The translations under genes and the position numbers were made by a program. The notes below the pieces were generated by a model. It was not told where the DNA came from, searched no databases, and saw only the letters and a program-made list of their open reading frames with translations. From an uncultured Verrucomicrobiota bacterium (GTDB lineage: Bacteria; Verrucomicrobiota; Verrucomicrobiae; Opitutales; Opitutaceae), in contig CAMLNJ010000247.1 of the NCBI GenBank assembly GCA_946481225.1, forward strand, positions 1-5,406: DNA of 5,406 bases, in the 5' to 3' direction. How positions within the stretch are numbered: the stretch's first letter is position 1; every line of letters starts with the position of its first letter. Shown here in pieces: positions 1 to 5,406 of this stretch.

Positions 1-1031
1 CGCTCGAGTTCATGCGCCCGGCGCACGTTCCCATTCTTGTCGATGAACTCGAAGAAATGGGAGGTCACCGCCAGCGGATATGCGCCCCGGCATGGGATCG
101 TCACCGCGGCTTCCGTGGCCAACAGTCCTTTGGCCTGCACCAACACGCCCGGAAACTTTTGCGCGAGCCGCCGCCACCCCGCCTCCGCCGCCTGGTCCCC
201 CCAGCAGCTTACCACCCGCAGAGCCGGCCACCAACGCGTCCACGCCCCCGGCCCCAAACGTCGCAGTTCCGCAGCCCTCGCGCGACTCCTTCGATCGATC
301 TCCTCGCACACTTCGCCCCACCGCCGCTCCGCCGCCTCCAGCAACAGATCCAAAAACGACGGATGCCACACCGAGATCAGCCGCAAATCCTTCCGCGCCA
401 GCACCGCGACCAGCGTCTTGCGCCAAAACACCTCCATGTCGCGCTCGTGCCGCAGCCCCGCGGGCGCCGCCAGCGCCAGCCTCACCAGCCAGGCGCGCAA
501 CCCGCCGAGGTAATCCGCATCGTCCGCGTATCCCACACGCACCGCGCCCGCCACGTTTTCATCGTCATCCCCCGCCGGCGAGACCGACCAATAGGCCGGC
601 CCGCCAAGAACACCCGGCCGCAGCCGGACGAGATCCGTCATCCACGCGCCCACCGCCGCGGAGAACCCCTCCTGCAGGCTCGTCGTGAACGGAATGAGTT
701 TCCGTGCCTCGCTCGTCCCGCTCGTCGGCGCCAGATGCGTCACCCGCTCGACGCCCAGCACCGCGCCCTCCCCGCGGCGCACCCGCTCCACCCACGGTGC
801 AAACTCGTCCCAAGCGCGCAATGGCACGCGTCGCGCAAATGCGGCGTAGTCGGCGACGGCCCCGAAGCCATGCTCGCGCCCGAACGCCGACTCCCCGTCG
901 CGCCGCAGCGCTTGCGCCAGCCACCTCCACTGCGTCGCCTCGGGCTCTTTCAAGGCCGCGGAAAACCTGCGTGCCGCGCCGAGATTGCCGGCAGCCCACG
1001 CCAGATTGGCCAGCAAGGGGCCCGCGCTCAT
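1..1031 (-). CDS. GH3-family acyl-adenylating (amido synthetase-like) enzyme, C-terminus beyond window
   Basis: This ORF is open from the ATG at 1031 to the left edge (343 complete codons, no stop). It matches the GH3 family, adenylate-forming enzymes that in plants join amino acids to auxin or jasmonate. Typical features appear in order. The N-terminal helical part contains FGREHGFGAVADYAAFARRVPL (split here: FGREHGFG at 50-57, FARRVPL at 65-71) and EFAPWVERVRRGEGAVLG at 76-93. The ATP-binding motif 1 equivalent is PTSGTSEARKLIPFT (102-116). LRLISVWHPSFLDLLL lies at 216-231, and CWGDQA at 276-281. The second adenylation motif equivalent is GLLATEA (302-308), followed by FFEFID (326-331). GH3 proteins usually exceed 500 residues, so the last third, with the C-terminal lid, is missing here. 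Motif 1 is shorter and less glycine-rich than the plant form, and TEA replaces the commoner TEG. The start is firm: an ATGA overlap with the preceding gene and GAGGGAGG ending seven bases upstream. An amide-forming role on an acyl substrate is inferred from the family. Confidence 0.9.
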   Translation of the reverse strand, partial: MSAGPLLANLAWAAGNLGAARRFSAALKEPEATQWRWLAQALRRDGESAFGREHGFGAVADYAAFARRVPLRAWDEFAPWVERVRRGEGAVLGVERVTHLAPTSGTSEARKLIPFTTSLQEGFSAAVGAWMTDLVRLRPGVLGGPAYWSVSPAGDDDENVAGAVRVGYADDADYLGGLRAWLVRLALAAPAGLRHERDMEVFWRKTLVAVLARKDLRLISVWHPSFLDLLLEAAERRWGEVCEEIDRRSRARAAELRRLGPGAWTRWWPALRVVSCWGDQAAEAGWRRLAQKFPGVLVQAKGLLATEAAVTIPCRGAYPLAVTSHFFEFIDKNGNVRRAHELE

Positions 1032-1759
1032 TGGACCGCCTCCCTCACGATTCGACGCCCGGCCGCCGTCAGGTTTTCATCGCTGAGTTCCGTGAGACAA
1101 ACCAGCTCATCTCCGTGCGCGTGCCCCGGGTTCGCCTGCAGGAAAAACGCGATATGGGCATCCCGCTCCCGCCCCTGCGGCACTTCCGCCAAGCGTCCGC
1201 GCAACCGTTGCGGACGGGAAAACCGCACGAGTCCCGTCTTCTTGTCATAGACGGCGCCGAATCGCGCGCCCGCCAACTCGTCCCGCAGCTCCTTTTTTTG
1301 CGCCGGCATCGCCGCGTCGAAACGTGGCCAAAACTCGCGCCAAAAGACCGGGAGAAAGCGGTAGGTTCTGAAGCCCGACGACAACAGCAGCCAATAGGCG
1401 GGCCGCGCCGGCATGCTTGCCAGCACCTCGCGCACGAGACCGATCCAGCCCTTCGCGAGTTCCGTCGTCCCCCATGCCTCGGGGGCGATGATCGTGTCTC
1501 CGGAATACACCACGTTGATTTTCGCCCCTGTGGCCATGCACTCGTTCGTCGCCACGGTAGAAAAGCCCGCCAGGCGCCCGTCCAACCAGAGCCGCAGCAC
1601 CCAATCCTTCTCCGCCAGATCGCTCTCGAACTGCGCCTCCGTCACCCCGTCGAAATGAGTTTCCAACAGCACGCGCAGCTCGCGTCGCTCCTCGACACTC
1701 AGCTCGAAACGACGAGTCGCCCGCGTGGTGATCACCCTGTTCGCGCGAAGCGTATTCAT
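1028..1759 (-). CDS. GNAT-like protein of unknown function (243 aa)
   Basis: I do not recognise a named gene. From the ATG at 1759, residues 15-130 read like an acyltransferase-type alpha/beta fold. A helical opening (SVEERRELRVLLETHF) is followed by strands WVLRLWLDGRLAGFSTVA (53-70), as in the beta2-beta3 hairpin of GNAT proteins. Next come INVVYSGDTII (81-91), WGTTELAKGW and a strand AYWLLLSSGFRTYRFLPVFW (121-140). The last segment, with SGFRTYRFLP, looks like a conserved family signature. A canonical acyl-CoA P-loop is not obvious. Residues 195-243 form a polar tail ending in ELSDENLTAAGRRIV. The ATG at 1759 gives an ATGA overlap with the preceding stop and lies ten bases after GGAGG. ATG at 1765 (four bases after GGAGG) would add only Met-Ala, and ATG at 1786 would add nine residues but ignores the Shine-Dalgarno. 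The gene ends in an ATGA junction with the GH3 gene. The coding call is strong and the fold call is moderate. Confidence 0.8.
   Translation of the reverse strand: MNTLRANRVITTRATRRFELSVEERRELRVLLETHFDGVTEAQFESDLAEKDWVLRLWLDGRLAGFSTVATNECMATGAKINVVYSGDTIIAPEAWGTTELAKGWIGLVREVLASMPARPAYWLLLSSGFRTYRFLPVFWREFWPRFDAAMPAQKKELRDELAGARFGAVYDKKTGLVRFSRPQRLRGRLAEVPQGRERDAHIAFFLQANPGHAHGDELVCLTELSDENLTAAGRRIVREAVQ
1039..1046 (-). promoter_or_regulatory. Ribosome binding site of the GH3 gene
   Basis: GAGGGAGG lies on the minus strand, with seven bases between it and the ATG at 1031. It is the best Shine-Dalgarno in the window and sits inside the end of the preceding gene. With the ATGA overlap (1031-1028) it fixes the GH3 start and points to re-initiation by terminating ribosomes. 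Confidence 0.85.
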
Positions 1760-2901
1760 AGCCATCCCGCCTCCGGCCTCACCCATTCATCTCCGCGCAA
1801 AATCACCTCGTCGAAACCAGGAAGCCGCACCGCGTGCAGACGCGTGGAGTAGACCTGCGCTCCGAGTCGCTTCGGCAACGCCGCCCACACCCGCTCGTCG
1901 CGCGCATCGAGGCTCACCGCCAACCACGCCACACCGCGCCGCCTCGCCCGCGCTTCCAGACGTGCGCAAAGCTCGGGCAAACACCCCTCCGCTCCGGCCG
2001 CGACCGAAAGTCCGTGCACGCTCGCTTGCCGCAGTTCGCCTCCCGCCGGAGGCAAGTTTGCGCGCCCCGCCAGCCGCAGCGCGAGATTGATCCACGGCCG
2101 CGCGGCGCGCAGTCCGCCCGAATACCCCGCGACCAATGTTTGCCGCCACGCGGACTGATCCCACAACGCCGCCGCCGCCACGATTCTCCCACCTCGCCGG
2201 ACCACGCAAAAATCTTCGAGACGGAGCCCATGCCTGCCGAGCGAACGCAAGCTGGCCTCGTTCCAAGGTGTTGTCAGCGCCCGACGCCTCGCCGCACCGT
2301 CGAGGAACGCGACCAACTCCCCCGCGTCGACGACTTCGTCCGGGCTCGCTTTCAACGTCGCGCGCTGCGGCACCGGCCAGGCCAGCGTCCGCAGTTCCGC
2401 CACGGGATGATAGCGCGGCAGGCCCAACCGTCCGCCTTCCAGCACCAAGCGCGCCCGGTGGTTCTGGGTCGCCACACAGGTGAAGTAGGCTTCCGCCGGG
2501 CGCGCGCGCTCGAGCTCGGCGAAAAATGCATACCCCTCGCGCAACGCTTCCAAGCCCCGCGGTGTTCCCGGAGCGAGCCGCAGTTCGCCTAGGTATCCCA
2601 CCTCGCGCAGCGACCCGCCCACATACATTTTTCGACGCGAGCATCGCCCCATGCAGACCACGCGGCAGTCCAGACGCGCGATGATCGTCGTGTCCGCCGC
2701 CTCGCCCGCGCCCTCGCCGGCGAAATAGTCCGGCTCGCGCGCCGACGCCAGTCTCACTCCTCCTGGTGTCGGCGTGTTGCGCAAAAACGCGCGTAGCTCG
2801 GCCTCGTCCGCACGCGCCGCCACCGCGAAGCGAAACACCCCGCGACGACCGGCGCGCATTCGCCTCTCGCTCAATTCGCCTGGAGCAAAGGCCCCCGCCA
2901 T
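1756..2901 (-). CDS. Double GNAT-like acyltransferase (381 aa)
   Basis: This is probably an N-acyltransferase-type protein of the GNAT superfamily with two GNAT-like halves. The N-terminal half (about 22-172) has the GNAT order. A substrate-side segment (EPDYFAG, 56-62) comes first, then strands at 71-85. VGYLGELRLAP (101-111) follows, with a helix-rich stretch (GLEALREGYAFFAELER), then TCVATQNHRARLVLEGG (141-157), which resembles the NxxAxxLxxxxG segment before the last strands. The usual Q/RxxGxG/A acyl-CoA loop is degenerate (GTPRGLEAL). The C-terminal half (about 225-365) has FCVVRRGGRIVAAAALWD, later HGLSVAAG, a helix LCARLEARARRRG, VAWLAVSLDARD and a final strand. It also looks GNAT-like but is weaker. 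The start at 2901 overlaps the radical SAM gene by 31 bp and has GGGGGA six bases upstream. Met15 (2859) lies 11 nt beyond the preceding stop, with GAGAGG only three bases upstream. The first 20 residues look unstructured, so either start is possible. No signal peptide or membrane segment is seen. The acyl donor and acceptor are unknown. Confidence 0.78.
   Translation of the reverse strand: MAGAFAPGELSERRMRAGRRGVFRFAVAARADEAELRAFLRNTPTPGGVRLASAREPDYFAGEGAGEAADTTIIARLDCRVVCMGRCSRRKMYVGGSLREVGYLGELRLAPGTPRGLEALREGYAFFAELERARPAEAYFTCVATQNHRARLVLEGGRLGLPRYHPVAELRTLAWPVPQRATLKASPDEVVDAGELVAFLDGAARRRALTTPWNEASLRSLGRHGLRLEDFCVVRRGGRIVAAAALWDQSAWRQTLVAGYSGGLRAARPWINLALRLAGRANLPPAGGELRQASVHGLSVAAGAEGCLPELCARLEARARRRGVAWLAVSLDARDERVWAALPKRLGAQVYSTRLHAVRLPGFDEVILRGDEWVRPEAGWL
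1770..1774 (-). promoter_or_regulatory. Ribosome binding site of the small GNAT-like gene
   Basis: GGAGG lies ten bases before the ATG at 1759 and four bases before the in-frame ATG at 1765. It lies downstream of the ATG at 1786, so that longer start is unlikely. The ATG at 1759 overlaps the upstream stop as ATGA, which favours it, but the two-residue difference cannot be settled from sequence. Confidence 0.75.
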
Positions 2902-4229
2902 GACTCGTCCCCCAGTGGATGATGATCGCGCAGCGCGACGTCGTTTCGATGCAGCGCGTTGATCAGATAAAAATTACGCCACATGAACCCATCCGCCCGG
3001 TTCACCGCGTCAAAACCGCGCCTCGCGATGCTCGGCCACGAATAAAACTCCCGCCGCGCGGCGAGGCATGACTCCCGCAGGGCCTCCGGCGACATGCCCT
3101 TCGGTTGAAACGGAATCCTGTTGTAGCCGTAGCGGTCGTCCAGCCACCACGCCTCGTAGAGCAGCCGCCCCTCCGCCTTCAGCCGCGCATACAACGGCGT
3201 GCCCGGAAACGGCGTCAGGTGATTGAACGCCGCGATATAGAACCCATGTCGCCGCGCAAACTCCACCGTCGGTGAAAAACTTTCCGGGGTGTCGCCGTCG
3301 TATCCGAACACGAAGGTCCCATACACCCGGATACGATGCCGCCGCAGGTTCGCCAGCGCCGTCTCGAAGCCGCCACGCGCCGTGTTGAAAGTCTTGTTCA
3401 TCGCCGCGAGATTGGCCGGATTCAGGCTCTCGAAGCCGATCAGCACGCCCATGCACCCGCTCCGCTTCAGCAGATCGAGAAACTCCTCGTCGTGCGCCGC
3501 GTTGATGCTCGATTGACTCACCCAGCGAATCTTCAGCGGGATCAGCGCGCGGAAAAACTCCTTCGCCTGCGCCAGGTTTGAGGTGATGTTGTCATCGACG
3601 AAAAAGATCAGCTTCCGCTCGTCTTTTATCCTCCGCAGCTCCGCCAGGATGTCGTCCGCCGGCCGCCGCGTCTGCGTCGAGCTGAACACCGTCTGCACCG
3701 CGCAAAACTCGCACTTGAAATGACACCCGCGCCCGGCCTCGACCAAACCGACCTTGAGATAGCGTTTCCCTCGAAAAATCGAGCGATCCGGCCGCAGTCC
3801 GCCAAGCGCCGTGCGCCCCTCCGCCCGATAAAATTTTTGCAGCGTCCCGTGCCGCGCGTCGTCCAGCACCCGCGGCCAAAGCGCTTCCGCCTCGCCCACC
3901 ACCACCGCCTCTGCATGGCGCGCAACCTCGTCCGGACAGAGACTCGCGTGAAACCCGCCCATCACCACCGGCACGCCGCGACGCCGATACTCGCTCGCGA
4001 TCTGGTAGGCGCGCTTCGCCGTATAGGTCTCCACGCTGATCGCCACCAAGTCGGTCGCCTCGTCAAACGGCACCACCTCCATCCGATCATCGTAGAACTT
4101 CACCTCCACGCCCGGCGGCGTCAGCCCCGCGAGCGTCGCCGCCGGCAAGGGCTCCATTTGCCAAGTGCGGATGTAGGACCGGTCGCCCGCGCGGCGCCCG
4201 ATGCAAGGATGGATCAAGGTGACCCGCAT
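2871..4229 (-). CDS. B12-binding domain radical SAM protein, paralogue 2 (complete, 452 aa)
   Basis: This is a complete homologue of the upstream gene. Residues 1-125 form the cobalamin-binding-like domain: MRVTLIHPCIG opens it, FYDDRMEVVPFD and LVAISVETYTAKRAY follow, and VVMGGFHAS at 88-96 corresponds to the conserved GG strand-turn. I see no DxHxxG motif, so a lower-axial histidine ligand to cobalt appears absent, as in several class B-like families. The 4Fe-4S cysteines are C169, C173 and C176 (CHFKCEFC, preceded by AGRG). Radical SAM core landmarks are FFVDDNI (209-215), GVLIGFES (261-268), FVFGYDGDT (306-314) and TPFPGTPLY (339-347). The C-terminal domain (about 370-452) carries FQPKGMS and FYSWPSIARR. 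The length is normal for the family. The ATG at 4229 is supported by the TGATG junction, an AAAGG seven bases upstream, and a natural beta-strand start (MRVTLIHP). The close relation to paralogue 1 suggests duplication followed by successive or alternative steps on one scaffold, which is inference. Confidence 0.96.
   Translation of the reverse strand: MRVTLIHPCIGRRAGDRSYIRTWQMEPLPAATLAGLTPPGVEVKFYDDRMEVVPFDEATDLVAISVETYTAKRAYQIASEYRRRGVPVVMGGFHASLCPDEVARHAEAVVVGEAEALWPRVLDDARHGTLQKFYRAEGRTALGGLRPDRSIFRGKRYLKVGLVEAGRGCHFKCEFCAVQTVFSSTQTRRPADDILAELRRIKDERKLIFFVDDNITSNLAQAKEFFRALIPLKIRWVSQSSINAAHDEEFLDLLKRSGCMGVLIGFESLNPANLAAMNKTFNTARGGFETALANLRRHRIRVYGTFVFGYDGDTPESFSPTVEFARRHGFYIAAFNHLTPFPGTPLYARLKAEGRLLYEAWWLDDRYGYNRIPFQPKGMSPEALRESCLAARREFYSWPSIARRGFDAVNRADGFMWRNFYLINALHRNDVALRDHHPLGDESWRGPLLQAN
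2908..2913 (-). promoter_or_regulatory. Possible ribosome binding site of the double GNAT-like gene
   Basis: GGGGGA lies six bases before the ATG at 2901, inside the 3' end of the second radical SAM gene. A rival GAGAGG at 2868-2863 lies only three bases before the ATG at 2859. The first has better spacing and the second a better core, so the start is not settled. Confidence 0.5.
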
Positions 4230-5406
4230 CAGGCCGCCTTTCGTTCCGCCGTTTTTTCCTCGGGGACGGCGCCGGCCTGCACAAAGGGCACGTTCCGCGG
4301 CACCCGGCCGATGATCCAGTCGCAGTTATAAAACCGGCTCAGATTATTCGCATAGAACCGGTATCCCAAATTCGTCCCTATGCGCACCGGCCACGGCGCC
4401 GGCGAATGCCGCAGTCGTCGCCAGATCGAGTTCCACGAATAGGCGTGTTTCCACGCCGCCTCGATCCCTTCCTGCAGCTCGCGCACACTCATGTGCTTCG
4501 GCTGAAACACCACGTGCTGAGCGTCGTAGAGTTCCCAGTCCTTCGTCAGTATCCGTCCCTCCACCTCGAGCCGCAGATACAAAGGTGTGTTCGGAAACGG
4601 CGTGACCACCGCGAAGCGCGGCAGGTCGATCTTCGCCTGCACCGCGAACTCCGCCGTCTTCAAAAACACGTCCGGCCGATCCTCATCGAGCCCGAACACG
4701 AAACACCCCTGCAACGCGATCCCGTGCGCATGCAGCCGCTCCACCACGCGCGCATAGTGCTCGGGCGAATTGAAGCCCTTGTGGTTCGCTTTCAGGTTCG
4801 CCGTCGAGATCGACTCCAAGCCCATCAACAGTCCCTTGCACCCGCTGCGTTGCGCCAACTCCAGCAACTCCGCGTCATCCGCCAGCAACACCGTCGCCAG
4901 TCCATACCATTGCAGCCGAAGCGGGATCAGCACGGTGAACAGCTCCTTCGCGTAGCCGCGGTGGGCGATCAAATTGAGATCGATGAAGATCAGCTTCCGA
5001 GCGCCATGCTGTCGGATATCGGCCACGACCTCCGCCACCGGTTTTTGAAACGGCGTCCGCCCCCACGCCGTCGGCACCACGCAAAAATCGCAGGCATGCA
5101 CGCAGCCCCGCGTCGCCTCGAACACGTTGTTCGTGATGTAATTTTCGCTCGGCAGGAGATCACGGCGAGGAAACGGCCGCCCTCCGATGTCCAATCCCGG
5201 CGCCTGGGTGTAACGTGCCTTCAACCCTCCCGCCGCGAAATCGCGGAGCAGTTGCGGCCACGTCTCCTCCGCATAACCGCAAACCACCGCGTCCGCATGC
5301 GGCTGCGCGTCGTCCGGGATGAGTGTCACGTGCGGCCCGCCCAGCACCACGGTGATCCCCCGGGCCCGGAAATGATCAGCCAAAAGATACGCCCGTTTTG
5401 CCGTGC
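4229..5406 (-). CDS. B12-binding domain radical SAM protein, paralogue 1 (N-terminus beyond window)
   Basis: This is probably a radical SAM enzyme with an N-terminal cobalamin-binding (Rossmann-like) domain; its substrate is unknown. The frame is open to the right edge. The complete codons from 5404 read TAKRAYLLADHFRARG, which matches TAKRAYQIASEYRRRG at residues 70-85 of the next gene. About 70 residues are therefore missing, and the TTG at 5383-5381 is an internal leucine, not the start. The tail of the B12 domain is visible (VLGGPHVTLIPDD). The 4Fe-4S motif CVHACDFC (CX3CX2C) lies at 5104-5081, preceded by ATRG. It is followed by KLIFIDLN, GLLMGLES and TPFPNTPLY, all typical of the radical SAM barrel, and then a C-terminal region with FQPKHMS and YSWNSIWRRL. 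The protein ends in a charged tail. Its TGA shares one base with the next ATG (TGATG), so the two genes are probably translated together. The family assignment is firm. The reaction (methyl transfer, cyclisation or rearrangement) cannot be read from the sequence. Confidence 0.94.
   Translation of the reverse strand, partial: TAKRAYLLADHFRARGITVVLGGPHVTLIPDDAQPHADAVVCGYAEETWPQLLRDFAAGGLKARYTQAPGLDIGGRPFPRRDLLPSENYITNNVFEATRGCVHACDFCVVPTAWGRTPFQKPVAEVVADIRQHGARKLIFIDLNLIAHRGYAKELFTVLIPLRLQWYGLATVLLADDAELLELAQRSGCKGLLMGLESISTANLKANHKGFNSPEHYARVVERLHAHGIALQGCFVFGLDEDRPDVFLKTAEFAVQAKIDLPRFAVVTPFPNTPLYLRLEVEGRILTKDWELYDAQHVVFQPKHMSVRELQEGIEAAWKHAYSWNSIWRRLRHSPAPWPVRIGTNLGYRFYANNLSRFYNCDWIIGRVPRNVPFVQAGAVPEEKTAERKAA
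4237..4241 (-). promoter_or_regulatory. Ribosome binding site of the second radical SAM gene
   Basis: AAAGG lies seven bases before the ATG at 4229, within the last codons of the first radical SAM gene. It is a modest match, but the TGATG junction (4231-4227) makes coupled translation likely. Confidence 0.6.

Noticed and set aside
10..999. Minus-strand open frames at 10-426 and 565-999
   Set aside because: They are in other frames than the GH3 gene, which covers both. Their products are Gly/Arg/Ala-rich and lack domain features, while the overlapped frame carries the GH3 motifs.
12..1250. Long plus-strand open frame (412 codons)
   Set aside because: It is antisense to the GH3 gene and part of the small GNAT-like gene. 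Its product is almost all Arg, Pro, Ala and His with no fold-like pattern, as expected for the reverse strand of high-GC coding DNA.
1787..1790. A further ATG on the minus strand (1790-1788) near the start of the small GNAT-like gene
   Set aside because: It is out of frame with the GNAT-like gene and lies upstream of the GGAGG, so it does not serve as its start.
704..1852. Long plus-strand open frame (382 codons)
   Set aside because: It lies antisense to two well-supported coupled genes, has shadow-type composition and no recognisable motif or ribosome binding context.
1834..2592. Plus-strand open frame (252 codons)
   Set aside because: It is antisense to the double GNAT-like gene and Arg/Gln/Pro-rich, and no independent evidence supports it.
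4240..4275. Possible terminator near the end of the first radical SAM gene (a run of six T on the plus strand beside GC-rich sequence)
   Set aside because: On the coding strand the run is A, not U, no good stem is present, and it lies within coding sequence just before a coupled start.
5381..5383. TTG as the start codon of the first radical SAM gene
   Set aside because: The frame stays open upstream to the window edge, and the residues there (TAKRAYL) align with the interior of the paralogue's B12 domain, so the TTG is an internal leucine.

Overview
The window is a dense block of five genes, all read from the minus strand (right to left), with no intergenic space. It comes from a high-GC bacterium. 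The B12-type radical SAM pair, the GNAT-like proteins and the G/C-ending codon use would suit a Verrucomicrobiota (Opitutales-like) genome, but that placement is an impression from the protein style; no phylogenetic marker is present.

In transcription order: (1) a B12-binding-domain radical SAM enzyme whose N-terminus lies beyond the right edge (5406-4229); (2) a complete, related radical SAM enzyme (4229-2871); (3) a protein that reads as two GNAT-like acyltransferase halves (2901-1756); (4) a smaller GNAT-like protein of unknown function (1759-1028); (5) the first 343 codons of a GH3-family acyl-adenylating enzyme (1031-1), the family best known from plant auxin and jasmonate amido synthetases, which runs off the left edge. 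Genes meet through a TGATG junction, a 31-bp overlap (or an 11-nt gap if a later start is used), and two ATGA junctions. Good Shine-Dalgarno sequences lie inside the preceding genes. This is a single translationally coupled operon whose promoter and terminator are both outside the window.

Taken together the genes look like part of an undescribed biosynthetic operon. Two radical SAM/B12 enzymes could carry out difficult C-H or C-C chemistry on a lipid or other unactivated scaffold. A GH3 enzyme could adenylate a carboxylic acid and join it to an amine or amino acid, and the two GNAT-like proteins could transfer acyl groups. The families are read from sequence; the shared pathway and its product are inference. 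No RNA gene, mobile element, CRISPR array, tandem repeat or convincing terminator was seen.
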